Source: Kumtagia sp052180275 (GTDB lineage Bacteria > Pseudomonadota > Alphaproteobacteria > Rhizobiales > Rhizobiaceae). Taken from it: a stretch of 64,000 nt of DNA. Position 1 is the first letter of the stretch. Each line of letters starts with the position of its first letter. Positions 34,400 to 42,984 of the stretch are shown piece by piece. The stretch covers positions 4,712,001-4,776,000 of the forward strand of contig NZ_CP197465.1 in the NCBI RefSeq assembly GCF_052180275.1, in the 5' to 3' direction. The notes beneath the pieces were generated by a model. That model ran no database searches, was not told the DNA's origin, and was given only the letters and a program-made list of their open reading frames with translations. A program made the translations under genes and the position numbers.

Positions 34400-35172
34400 G
34401 GTTTTCGTCACTCGTCTGGGCGCTGGTGCTCGGCCTGTTCGTACTGTTCATGCTCGGGCCGCTGGTGTTGGTGGTGCTGTTTTCCTTCAACTCCAGCGCG
34501 CTGGTCAGCCTGCCGCTCACTGGCTTTACGCTCGACTGGTATCGCCGCCTCGCCGGTACGCCGGAATTCTGGGGCGCACTGCAAAACAGCCTCGCAATCG
34601 CCGTTCCCGTCGCGGTCCTGTCCACCGTCACCGGCACGCTGGCCGCTATGGCGCTGTCGCAATGGCGCAGCCGGCTCGGCATGCCCCTGTTGACCGCGCT
34701 GTCGGTGCCGGTGATGATTCCGCCGCTGGTGGTGGCGATCGGCTTGGTCGTGCTGCTGGTGCGCTGGCTGCAGATGCCGCTCGGCCTGCCCGCCGTCATC
34801 GGCGGTCACGTGCTTCTGACGCAGCCCTTCGTGGCGCTGATCATCGCGGCACGCATGGCGACCTTCGATCACACCTGCCTGGAAGCGGCGCGCGACCTCG
34901 GTGCGTCTCCCTGGCAGGCGTTCCGGAAAGTAACGCTTCCGCAGATCAGCGCGGCCATCGTCGGCGCGGCCTTGATCGCCTTCGCCCTGTCGCTCGACGA
35001 ATTCATCGTCACCGTCTTCACCATCGGTTCGGGCAACACGCTGTCGACCTTCGTCTGGGGCAAGATGCGCACGGCGCTCGATCCGTCGATCAACGCCATC
35101 GCTACCGTCATCCTGGTGATCACCATCGGCTGCGCCGCGCTGGCATTGCGCATGACGCGCTACCGGGGCTGA
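34396..35172 (+). CDS. ABC transporter permease, PotC-like
   Basis: A 258-residue permease with six predicted helices and the EAA loop EAARDLGASPWQAFRKVTLP near residue 165, followed by ALSLDEFIVTVF, a segment typical of PotC-type proteins. Its ATG overlaps the PotB-like stop as ATGA. It is the last gene of the tetR-SBP-ATPase-permease-permease unit and converges with the next TetR gene, six bases away. Confidence 0.92.
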   Translation: MRFSSLVWALVLGLFVLFMLGPLVLVVLFSFNSSALVSLPLTGFTLDWYRRLAGTPEFWGALQNSLAIAVPVAVLSTVTGTLAAMALSQWRSRLGMPLLTALSVPVMIPPLVVAIGLVVLLVRWLQMPLGLPAVIGGHVLLTQPFVALIIAARMATFDHTCLEAARDLGASPWQAFRKVTLPQISAAIVGAALIAFALSLDEFIVTVFTIGSGNTLSTFVWGKMRTALDPSINAIATVILVITIGCAALALRMTRYRG

Positions 35173-35178
35173 TTGCCG

Positions 35179-35763
35179 CTACGCGACTTCCGCCGCGGTG
35201 CAGCCGATAAGCCGGCGCAGTGCCTCGACGGCCTTGTCGGTCTCCTCCGTCGAGAGGACGTCGGAGTCGAACAATTTCATGCTGCGCAGGCCCTCCATCG
35301 CCAGGAACAGGATCAGCGCCGTCGATTCTTCGCCGGCGTCCGCCTTCAGCCGGTCGAGCATCTGACGCTTGAAGACCGTGAGCGGTGCCATCATTTCCGG
35401 GTGCTGGACGATGGCAGCCAAAACGCCGGAGGCCGGCGGCGTCTTTTGCGCGCAATCGACCATGGACGTATCCAGATAGGCGCTGAGAATGTTGACCGGC
35501 CCGCCATCCGGTCCCCGACACGCGGCCAGTTCCTGTTCGAAATGCCTGAGATGATCCTCGATGATCGCTTTCAGCAGGTCGGCCTTCGAGGGAAAATGGT
35601 AGAGCAGTCCGCCTTTCGACACGCCGGCTCGCGCCGCGACCGCGTCGAGCGAGAGGTTCGCCGGACCCACGTCGCGCGCGATATCGGCCGCCGCCGCCAG
35701 AATTTTCGCACGGGCGGTCGGCCGCGCCGGAGCGTCCGGCCGCTGTCTGGTGACCATATCCAT
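35179..35763 (-). CDS. TetR-family regulator of the RND efflux locus
   Basis: A 194-residue TetR protein with the helix-turn-helix SLDAVAARAGVSKGGLLYHF (about 37-56) and a C-terminal domain of the TetR_C_37 kind. The ATG at 35763 has GAGAGG eight bases upstream; a second ATG at 35808 touches the operator palindrome and is less likely. It is divergent from the RND membrane-fusion gene across the palindrome at 35809-35824, the usual layout of an efflux pump repressor. Confidence 0.88.
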   Translation of the reverse strand: MDMVTRQRPDAPARPTARAKILAAAADIARDVGPANLSLDAVAARAGVSKGGLLYHFPSKADLLKAIIEDHLRHFEQELAACRGPDGGPVNILSAYLDTSMVDCAQKTPPASGVLAAIVQHPEMMAPLTVFKRQMLDRLKADAGEESTALILFLAMEGLRSMKLFDSDVLSTEETDKAVEALRRLIGCTAAEVA

Positions 35764-35808
35764 CGGCGTTTCCTCTCCCGCTTTTCTTACGGGATTGTCA
35801 GTTGACAT

Positions 35809-35824
35809 TACCGTCCAGACGGTA
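35809..35824. promoter_or_regulatory. TetR-type operator TACCGTCCAGACGGTA
   Basis: A 16-bp palindrome, perfect outside its two central bases, between the divergent tetR and RND genes. It matches the palindrome at 30696-30711 in 13 of 16 positions. Confidence 0.65.
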
Positions 35825-35920
35825 CAGTAATCGCCGCCGAACTTCAAGCGGCCGTCTCCGGGTCACCGACATTGATACGTGATTGCGGAACCAGGGCAGC
35901 CTTCCAATACCGGTAATCCC

Positions 35921-37135
35921 ATGATCCTGCGCTTCATCATCGCGTTCGTCCTGCTCGTCTTCGTCTGCGGCGGCATCGTCGGCTTCAACATGCTCCGCGA
36001 TCAGGGCATCAAGGACTATTTTGCCAACATGCCCCGGCCGACGCTCACCGTGTCGACCGAAGACGTGGAGCCCGTGACCTGGACGCCCGGCATCGAGGCG
36101 CTGGGCACGGTGGCCGCCGCGCAGGGCGTCGACCTCAGCGTCGAGACCACCGGCATCGTCAAGACCATCCTGTTCAAGGCGAACCAGCACGTCGACGACA
36201 ATCAGGTCCTAGTGCAGCTCGACGACGCCGTCGAGCGCGCCGACCTCGAAGCCCAGAAGGCAACGGCCTCGCTCGGCAAGCTGGCGCTCGATCGTGCGCT
36301 CGCCCTGCAGAAGCGCGGCGTCGGCTCGGACGTTGCCGCCGACGCAGCAGCGGCGGCGGCCCAGACCGCGACTGCCAACGTCGCCAAGCTGCAGGCAGTG
36401 CTCGACCAGAAGCAGTTGCGCGCCCCGTTCGGCGGGACGGTCGGCATTCCGAAGATCGAGGTCGGCCAGTATCTGCAGCCCGGCACCACCGTCGCCACGC
36501 TGCAGGACCTCGACACCATGCGCGCCGACTTCACTGTGCCTGAGCAAAGGCTCGCCGAACTCAGGATGGGCCAGCCGGTGCGGCTCGGCACCGACCAGGG
36601 CGTCTGGAATTTCACCGGAAAAGTCACCGGCATCGACCCGAAGGTCGACCCGGCGACGCGCCTCGTCACGGTTCGCGCCGAGGTCTCCAATCCCGACGGA
36701 AAGCTCAGCCCCGGCCAGTTCGTACAGGTGCAAGTGCAGTTGCCGGAAGAGAAGGACGTGATCGCCGTGGTGCAGACCGCCGTGGTGACCAGCCTCTATG
36801 GCGATTATGTCTATGTCGTCCAATCGCCCGACGTCAAGAAGGAAGAGCCGAAGCCGGCGGCGGCCGACGAGCCGAAGGTCAGCCAGGCCGAGGAAAAGCC
36901 GGTTCCGGCCGGTGCCGCCATGGCCGCCGAGCCCAAGCCTGAACCTGCGCAAAACCTCGTGGCGCGCCAGGTCTTCGTCAAGCTCGGCCGTCGCGCCGAA
37001 GGGTTGGTCGAGATCAAGTCCGGCCTCTCTGCCGGCGACGTCGTCATCACCGCCGGCCAGAACCGGCTCTACAACGGCGTCGCGGTCGCGATCGACAACA
37101 CCATCACGCCCGACCAGAAGACAGCCGCGCAATGA
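35921..37135 (+). CDS. RND efflux periplasmic adaptor (membrane fusion protein)
   Basis: A 404-residue MFP that links the inner-membrane pump to an outer-membrane channel. One N-terminal membrane anchor (about 3-22), then the barrel-sandwich VSVETTGIV-like segment, a coiled-coil hairpin (about 105-165), the lipoyl half LRAPFGGTVGIPKIEVGQYL and the beta-barrel. An unusual stretch rich in Lys, Glu, Pro and Ala (about 305-345) is inserted before the last domain. The ATG at 35921 begins the anchor; a GTG at 35879 is also in frame. Its stop overlaps the pump ATG as ATGA. Confidence 0.93.
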   Translation: MILRFIIAFVLLVFVCGGIVGFNMLRDQGIKDYFANMPRPTLTVSTEDVEPVTWTPGIEALGTVAAAQGVDLSVETTGIVKTILFKANQHVDDNQVLVQLDDAVERADLEAQKATASLGKLALDRALALQKRGVGSDVAADAAAAAAQTATANVAKLQAVLDQKQLRAPFGGTVGIPKIEVGQYLQPGTTVATLQDLDTMRADFTVPEQRLAELRMGQPVRLGTDQGVWNFTGKVTGIDPKVDPATRLVTVRAEVSNPDGKLSPGQFVQVQVQLPEEKDVIAVVQTAVVTSLYGDYVYVVQSPDVKKEEPKPAAADEPKVSQAEEKPVPAGAAMAAEPKPEPAQNLVARQVFVKLGRRAEGLVEIKSGLSAGDVVITAGQNRLYNGVAVAIDNTITPDQKTAAQ

Positions 37136-40100
37136 GTTTCTCCGATCTCTTCATCCGCCGTCCGGTCCTTTCGACCGTTCTGGCCTGCATGATCCTGCTG
37201 CTCGGCTTCCAGGGCATCTTCAGCCTGTCGATCAGGCAGTATCCGAAGGTCGACGAAACCGTCATAACGGTGACGACCGCCTATCCCGGCGCCAGCGCCG
37301 ACCTGATCCAGGGCTTTATCTCCGCGCCGATCGCGCGCGCCGTCGCCTCGACCGAGAACATCGACTACGTCACCTCCTCCAGCCGGCCTTCGTTGAGCAC
37401 CGTGACGGTGCAGATGAAGCTCGGCTCCAATCCCGACGTCGCGCTGACCGAGGTGCTGTCGAAGGTGCAGGGCGTGCGGGGCACCTTGCCGACCGAGGCC
37501 AAGGACCCGGTCATCGTCAAGGGCACCGGCCAGCAATTCGCGATGATGTACATCTCGATGCAGAATCCGAACATGACGCCGGAACAGCTAACCGAGTACA
37601 TCGAGCGCGTGATCCGCCCGCGCATGTCGACGGTGGAGGGCGTCGCCGACGTGCAGATCTTCGGCGCCGCCGACTATTCGATGCGCGTATGGATCGACCC
37701 TGTGCGGCTCGCCGCGCGCGAGGTGACGGCAGCGGACGTATTGACCGCGATCAACAATTCGAACTTCCTGTCGGCGCCGGGCAATACCGAAAACGAATAT
37801 GTCGTCTCGTCGGTCACCGTGCGTTCGACCCTGCAGACGCCGGAGGCCTTCGCAGCGCTGCCGCTGCGCTCGACGGACGGCAATGTGGTGCGGCTGAGCG
37901 ACGTGGCGCGGGTCGAACTCGCCGCCGAGAGCACGGATGCAAGGGTGACCTTCAACGGTAAGCCCGGCACCTTCCTCGCCATCTTCCCGACGCCCGCCGC
38001 CAACCCCCTGACAACGGCGGCGGCGATCCACAACATCATCCCGACGATCCAGGACACGCTGCCGCTGGGGATGACGATCCAGATCGTCTACGATTCCACC
38101 GAGCAGATCGGCGCCTCCATCGAAGAGGTGTTCAAGACCATCGGCGAGGCTGTGGCCATCGTCGTCGTGGTCATCCTGCTGTTCCTGGGCTCGTTCCGCT
38201 CGGTTCTGATGCCGATCGTCACCATTCCGCTGGCGCTGATCGGCGTCTGCTTCCTGCTCTATTCGGTCGGCTATTCGATCAACCTGTTGTCGCTGCTCGC
38301 CATGGTGCTCGCCATCGGCCTCGTGGTCGACGACGCCATCGTGGTGGTGGAGAACATCCACCGGCACATGGAAGAAGACCACATGTCGCCTATGCAGGCG
38401 GCCTTCACCGGCATGCGGGAGATCTCGTCGGCCATCGTCGCCATGACGATAACCCTGGCCGCCGTGTTCGCGCCGCTGGCCTTCACCGGCGGCCTCACCG
38501 GGTCGCTGTTCCGCGAGTTCGCAGTGACGCTGGCCGGCGCCGTGGTGCTTTCCGGCATCGTCGCGATGACCATCACGCCGATGATGTCGGCCCGCCTGCT
38601 GAAAGCCGGCGCGCCCGGCCGTTTCCAGCGCATCATCGACAGCGTGTTCGGCCGCGTCGAGCGCATCTATGGAAGCCTGGTGACCGGCTCGCTCAAATAC
38701 CGGCCGGTGACGCTGATGATCGTCATCGCGCTGGTCGCGTTGACCGGCTTCATGTTCACAAAAACCTCGAGCGAGTTGGCCCCGGAGGAAGACCAGGGGT
38801 TTCTGCTGTCGCTGGTGACGGCGCCACGCTATGCCACTTCCGACTACACCGAGCGCTACGTCAAGCAGATCAACGACCTGGTGGAGGATATCCCGGAAAC
38901 CCGGGCGCTGTTTTCGGCCGTTGCGTTCGGCGGCGCCACCAACAGCGCCTTTGTCGGCTTCGCGTTCAAGGACTGGGCCGAGCGCACCCGCAGTTCCAAG
39001 GAACTCCAGGCGGATATTACCGGCCGCCTTGGCAAGGTCGCTGGAGTGCAGGCTTTCGTCTTCGCGCCGCCGACGCTGCCGGGTTCCGGCGGCGGCCTGC
39101 CGATCACCATGGTGGTGCGCTCGACCGGCGACGCCGGGCAAGTGTTCGAGGCGGCGGAGGAAATCAAGAACAAGGCGCAGGCGTCCGGCCGCTTCATCGT
39201 CGTCCAGAACTCGATGGCGTTCGACGCTCCCGAGGTGACGGTGACGATCGACCGAGACCGCGCCGCCGCGCTTAACCTGCCGATCGCCGATATCGGCCGC
39301 ACGCTGACGCTTCTCGTCGGCGGCGCCGAGGTCGCGCAGTTCGACCGCGATTCAAACAGCTACGACATCATCCCGCAGGTGCCGCGGGAGTTTCGCGACA
39401 ATCCCGAGAAGCTGGGCGGATTCTTCGTGCGCAGCTCGACGGGTGTGATGGTGCCTCTGTCCGCCGTGGTGAAAATTTCGACAAACGCCTCCCCGGCAGC
39501 GATCGAGCAGTTCAACCAGTTGAACTCCGCGACGATCTCCGCCCTGCCGTTGCCTGGGGTCACCACCGGCGACGGGCTGAAGGTGATCGAGGACATCGCC
39601 AACCAGACCCTGACCGACACCTTCTTCATCGACTATTCCGGCCAGTCCCGGCAGGAGAAGGAACAGGGCAACACGATCCTGATCGCCTTCGCGGCGGCTG
39701 TGCTGGTCATCTATCTGGTGCTGGCGGCGCAGTTCGAGAGCTTCCGGGATCCGCTGATCATCATGATGTCGGTGCCGCTGTCGATCTTCGGCGCCATCGT
39801 GCCGCTCAATCTCGGCCTCGGCACGCTCAACATCTACACGCAGGTCGGACTGATCACGCTGATCGGGCTGATCACCAAGCACGGCATCCTGCTGGTCGAA
39901 TTCGCCAACCAGCAGCGCGAGGAGCACGGCCTGTCGCGCCGCGACGCCATCATCGCCTCGGCAAAGGTCCGCCTGCGGCCGATCCTGATGACCACGGCGG
40001 CGATGGCGCTGGGCGTCGTGCCGCTGATCACCTCCAGCGGCGCCGGCGCCGCGGCGCGTTACTCGATGGGCCTGGTGATCTTCACCGGCATTTTGGTCGG

Positions 40101-40224
40101 CACGCTATTCACGCTGTTCGTGGTGCCGATGTTCTACACCTACATCGCCCGCAAGGAGCTTGCGCCAAAGGTCGAGATGCCGACGGCACCACCCGCATTT
40201 GGAAGACAGGCCAAGGCACACTGA
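37132..40224 (+). CDS. RND multidrug efflux pump, HAE1 family
   Basis: A 1030-residue proton-driven inner-membrane transporter of the AcrB/MexB type, the normal length for the family, with twelve predicted helices in two repeats and two large periplasmic loops. The fourth helix has GLVVDDAIVVVENIHRH with the proton-relay Asp pair, and the tenth helix region has GLITKHGILLVEFAN, where the relay Lys is present. The preceding adaptor gene overlaps by four bases. No outer-membrane channel gene follows, so the pump must use one encoded elsewhere. A terminator follows within ten bases of the stop. Confidence 0.96.
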   Translation: MSFSDLFIRRPVLSTVLACMILLLGFQGIFSLSIRQYPKVDETVITVTTAYPGASADLIQGFISAPIARAVASTENIDYVTSSSRPSLSTVTVQMKLGSNPDVALTEVLSKVQGVRGTLPTEAKDPVIVKGTGQQFAMMYISMQNPNMTPEQLTEYIERVIRPRMSTVEGVADVQIFGAADYSMRVWIDPVRLAAREVTAADVLTAINNSNFLSAPGNTENEYVVSSVTVRSTLQTPEAFAALPLRSTDGNVVRLSDVARVELAAESTDARVTFNGKPGTFLAIFPTPAANPLTTAAAIHNIIPTIQDTLPLGMTIQIVYDSTEQIGASIEEVFKTIGEAVAIVVVVILLFLGSFRSVLMPIVTIPLALIGVCFLLYSVGYSINLLSLLAMVLAIGLVVDDAIVVVENIHRHMEEDHMSPMQAAFTGMREISSAIVAMTITLAAVFAPLAFTGGLTGSLFREFAVTLAGAVVLSGIVAMTITPMMSARLLKAGAPGRFQRIIDSVFGRVERIYGSLVTGSLKYRPVTLMIVIALVALTGFMFTKTSSELAPEEDQGFLLSLVTAPRYATSDYTERYVKQINDLVEDIPETRALFSAVAFGGATNSAFVGFAFKDWAERTRSSKELQADITGRLGKVAGVQAFVFAPPTLPGSGGGLPITMVVRSTGDAGQVFEAAEEIKNKAQASGRFIVVQNSMAFDAPEVTVTIDRDRAAALNLPIADIGRTLTLLVGGAEVAQFDRDSNSYDIIPQVPREFRDNPEKLGGFFVRSSTGVMVPLSAVVKISTNASPAAIEQFNQLNSATISALPLPGVTTGDGLKVIEDIANQTLTDTFFIDYSGQSRQEKEQGNTILIAFAAAVLVIYLVLAAQFESFRDPLIIMMSVPLSIFGAIVPLNLGLGTLNIYTQVGLITLIGLITKHGILLVEFANQQREEHGLSRRDAIIASAKVRLRPILMTTAAMALGVVPLITSSGAGAAARYSMGLVIFTGILVGTLFTLFVVPMFYTYIARKELAPKVEMPTAPPAFGRQAKAH

Positions 40225-40230
40225 TGAAGC

Positions 40231-40254
40231 GGGCGGCTCTCGGGCCGCCCTTTT
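40231..40254 (+). terminator. Rho-independent terminator of the RND operon
   Basis: A 7-bp GC stem (GGGCGGC 40231-40237 with GCCGCCC 40244-40250), a 6-base loop and TTTT at 40251-40254, seven bases after the pump stop codon. Confidence 0.85.
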
Positions 40255-40261
40255 CGCAGGG

Positions 40262-40567
40262 TCATGCTGCCTGACGTTGCAGCGGCTCGATACGGCTCAG
40301 TTCGCCTTCGATCTCTTTTGCCTTGGAGCGCAGTTCCCAGGCCAGCTGGAAATTCATCCAGAACTCCGGCGTAGTGTTGAAGAATTTTCCGAGCCGCAAT
40401 GCGGTGTCCGGCGTTATGCCGATCTCTTCCTTGGCAATGCGCTCTATGCGGGTCCGCGGCAGGCCGAGCCTTTTCGCAAGCGCACCTGCCCTCATGCCGA
40501 GGGGCAGCAAATATTCTTCGCGCAGAAACTCGCCGGGATGGATGAGGTGGGTAAATATCGCTGGCAT
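40262..40567 (-). CDS. HigA-type antitoxin (XRE helix-turn-helix)
   Basis: A 101-residue protein matching the HigA/VapI antitoxin family: HPGEFLREEYLLPLGM near the N-terminus, then the XRE helix-turn-helix AGALAKRLGLPRTRIERIAKE and the family segment TPDTALRLGKFFNTTPEFWMNFQLAWEL. The toxin gene higB would normally lie just upstream on the same strand, but only about 180 bases separate this gene from the divergent aminotransferase gene, too short for the usual 90-codon toxin, and nothing there resembles it. It is therefore an orphan antitoxin or a stand-alone regulator. Confidence 0.87.
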   Translation of the reverse strand: MPAIFTHLIHPGEFLREEYLLPLGMRAGALAKRLGLPRTRIERIAKEEIGITPDTALRLGKFFNTTPEFWMNFQLAWELRSKAKEIEGELSRIEPLQRQAA

Positions 40568-40745
40568 GGCTTGATCTTCCGCGATAGCTGCGAGCTACGA
40601 ACGTGAGCCATTCTACTATCTGACGAAATAGCTTGGCAGGACATCGCAGGCACTTGGAATATTTTTCGCCGCGCGCCATCTCGTTTTCTGCTATGCGCTG
40701 CCCGCCGGGCATGCCGGCAAGTTAACCGCCAGCAGAGACTTACGC

Positions 40746-41855
40746 ATGACCCTGCGTCCGAAACAGGCCCCGATCGTCGCCGCGCTCCCCGTCACCGTCC
40801 CCTTCGTCGGGCCTGAAGCGCAGCAGCGCGCGAGCGGCCGTGCGTTTCGTGCGCGCATCGGCGCCAACGAGAGCAGTTTCGGTCCCGCGCCTTCGGTCAT
40901 CCGGAAAATGCAGGAGGTCGCCGCTGACCAGTGGATGTATTGTGATCCCGACAATTACGACCTGAAGGCGGCGCTCGCAAAGCATCTCGGGGTCGGCATC
41001 GAAAACGTGGTCGTCGGCGAAGGCATAGACGGCCTGCTCAACCTCGCGGTGCGCATCTTCGTGGCGCCCGGCGACACGGTCGTTACCTCGCTCGGCGCCT
41101 ATCCCACCTTCAACTTCCATGTCGACGGCTTTGGCGGGCGGCTGGTCAAAGTGCCCTACCGCAACGACAAGGAAAGCCTCGACGACCTGCTCGACGCGGT
41201 GCGGCGCGAAAATGCCGTCATGGTCTATCTCTCCAATCCGGACAACCCGATGGGCACCTGGTGGGAGGCCGACGAGATCACGCGCTTCGCCGAGGCGCTG
41301 CCGGAAACCACCGTCTTCATCCTCGACGAGGCCTATGGCGAGGTCGGCCCACAATCCGCGCAGCCGCCGATCCGCATCGACCGCCCCAATTACATCTGCT
41401 TCCGGACCTTCTCCAAGGCTTATGGCCTCGCCGGCATCCGCTGCGGCTATGCCGTCGGCGAGAGCGGGGTGATCGCAGACTTCGAAAAAGTGCGAAACCA
41501 CTACGGCACCAGCCGCATGGCGCAGATCGCCGGCGAGGCGGCGCTCGCCGATCAAGCCTATCTCGCCGAGGTGACGCGCAAGGTAGCAGCCGGCCGCGAG
41601 CGCATCGCAACAATCGCCCGTGACAACGGCCTGTCGCCGATCCCGTCCGCGACCAATTTCGTCACCATCGACTGCGGCTCGGACGGCGCCTTTGCGCTGA
41701 AGGTGATGCAGAATCTGCTTGCCCGGGACGTGTTCATCCGCAAGCCGATGGTTCCCGTGCTCGACCGTTGCATCCGCGTCAGCGTCGGGCTCGACCACGA
41801 ACTCGATATTTTTGCCGAGGAATTGCCCGGCGCGCTGGCCAAGGCGCGCGGCTAG
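40746..41855 (+). CDS. Histidinol-phosphate aminotransferase-like PLP enzyme
   Basis: A 369-residue class I/II aminotransferase. Key features: VVVGEGIDGLLNL at the cofactor phosphate loop, SLGAYPTFNFH, LSNPDNPMGTW with the PLP-ring contact, FILDEAYGEV with the pyridine-nitrogen Asp, FSKAYGLAG with the Schiff-base Lys, and a C-terminal RVSVG-type Arg segment. It is closest in style to HisC, but the gene is not in a histidine operon, so another acidic or aromatic amino donor is possible. The ATG at 40746 begins the protein. Confidence 0.87.
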   Translation: MTLRPKQAPIVAALPVTVPFVGPEAQQRASGRAFRARIGANESSFGPAPSVIRKMQEVAADQWMYCDPDNYDLKAALAKHLGVGIENVVVGEGIDGLLNLAVRIFVAPGDTVVTSLGAYPTFNFHVDGFGGRLVKVPYRNDKESLDDLLDAVRRENAVMVYLSNPDNPMGTWWEADEITRFAEALPETTVFILDEAYGEVGPQSAQPPIRIDRPNYICFRTFSKAYGLAGIRCGYAVGESGVIADFEKVRNHYGTSRMAQIAGEAALADQAYLAEVTRKVAAGRERIATIARDNGLSPIPSATNFVTIDCGSDGAFALKVMQNLLARDVFIRKPMVPVLDRCIRVSVGLDHELDIFAEELPGALAKARG

Positions 41856-41908
41856 ATCCGCCGGCCCCAGACCACGCGGATTCTTCCAAAAATTCTTCAA
41901 GAAAGATG

Positions 41909-42277
41909 TCAGGCGGCTTTGGTCGGATCGCCTTTCAGCCGGTTCAGCGCGACGCCTGCCGCGACCAGCCGGCCAACCGTCACGGCGTCGATCGCGTCGG
42001 CTCCCTGGAGTTTTATCGAGGCCATCAGGAAACTGCCGTGCGGCTCCAGCCCGGCGTGCAGCTCACGCATCTCGGCGCCCCGCCAGAAGCCCAGCGTCAC
42101 ATGCGACTTATGGGCCTTCAGCAGGCATACGGGACCGTCCGCCTCATAGACAGGGTGGCCCCATTTGACGGATTCGCTCAGGCCCCCAACCGCCATGATG
42201 TCGCGGCGCAGCGTCCTCACCGTCTCCGCCTGCCAGCCGGCGAGCGCGCCGACATAGTCGTCCACAGTTCTCCCCAT
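41909..42277 (-). CDS. DUF1801 domain protein
   Basis: A 122-residue protein of the DUF1801 (YdhG-like) family, with ESVKWGHPVYEADGPVCLL and VTLGFWRGAEM as the recognisable core. Function is not established. The start at 42277 has GAGGAG six bases upstream; an in-frame ATG lies 12 codons before. Such proteins are often found beside ECF42 sigma factor and VOC genes, as here, so it may belong to the same regulatory group. Confidence 0.78.
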   Translation of the reverse strand: MGRTVDDYVGALAGWQAETVRTLRRDIMAVGGLSESVKWGHPVYEADGPVCLLKAHKSHVTLGFWRGAEMRELHAGLEPHGSFLMASIKLQGADAIDAVTVGRLVAAGVALNRLKGDPTKAA

Positions 42278-42474
42278 CCTCCGCTCCTCGCGCGCGTCAC
42301 TCCCCCGCCGCATCGGCTCTGGAACGGTCGCGCTGCCCGCACGCACGGGTTGCGGAACCACTCCCGGCCAAGAGAGCAAGATAGACGCCAAACAATGCAT
42401 GCGTGAAGAGCGGATTTGCGATGCTGACACGACGGCTGCCGAAACGCCGGCAGGGACGGCGCCATCGGCCGCAT

Positions 42475-42873
42475 TCAGGTCGCCGGGCCGACAATGCCCC
42501 ACTTCACGCCAAAGCGGTCGCGGACCTGGCCATAGAGATCGCCCCAGAACGCCACTTCGAAGGGCATCACCACCTCCAGGCCGGCCGCCACCGCCCGCTC
42601 CCACCAGACACGCGGCTCGTTCGAGATGATGTGGAGCGTCACGCCCTCGACCGGCTTCGGCCCGAAACCGTGTTCGGGGAACGGGTCGTTGAGCATCAGC
42701 GCCCCATCGTTGATCTCAAGATGCAGGTGGATCACCCGACCGTCCTCGACCGCCCTGCGATCCACCTCCCTGGCGGCAAATGCCGTCTTGTAGAGTTCGC
42801 CGGCCTCATGGGCGTTGTCCACCTGAACATAGGGAACGACGCCGGCCATCTTCATTTCGGAATAGTCGGGCAT
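42475..42873 (-). CDS. VOC-family (PhnB-like) protein
   Basis: A 132-residue vicinal-oxygen-chelate fold protein of the PhnB/glyoxalase-like type: VVPYVQVDNAHEAGELYKTAF, a His in VIHLHLEINDG, and the terminal RDRFGVKWGI signature. It may be an epimerase, a dioxygenase or a binding protein. The start at 42873 (MPDYSEMKM) is favoured by an AGAGGA site. It follows the ECF42 sigma factor gene on the same strand after a 110-base gap. Confidence 0.82.
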   Translation of the reverse strand: MPDYSEMKMAGVVPYVQVDNAHEAGELYKTAFAAREVDRRAVEDGRVIHLHLEINDGALMLNDPFPEHGFGPKPVEGVTLHIISNEPRVWWERAVAAGLEVVMPFEVAFWGDLYGQVRDRFGVKWGIVGPAT

Positions 42874-42984
42874 GGTGGTTGTCCTCTCGCTTTCGTCTCG
42901 CTGTGTCCGGTGCTTCAGCCGAACCTGCCCCCTTGCGTAAAGACGGTCCCGATCCGCTCCTGCCGACAGCCGCACGGAAAAAAC

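Noticed and set aside
37588..39141. 517-codon open frame antisense to the RND pump
   Set aside because: A His/Arg/Asp-rich shadow frame typical of GC-rich antisense strands, with no domain; the plus strand gene is certain.
40568..40745. higB toxin gene upstream of the HigA-like gene
   Set aside because: The gap is too short for a full toxin and the translated frames lack RelE/HigB features.
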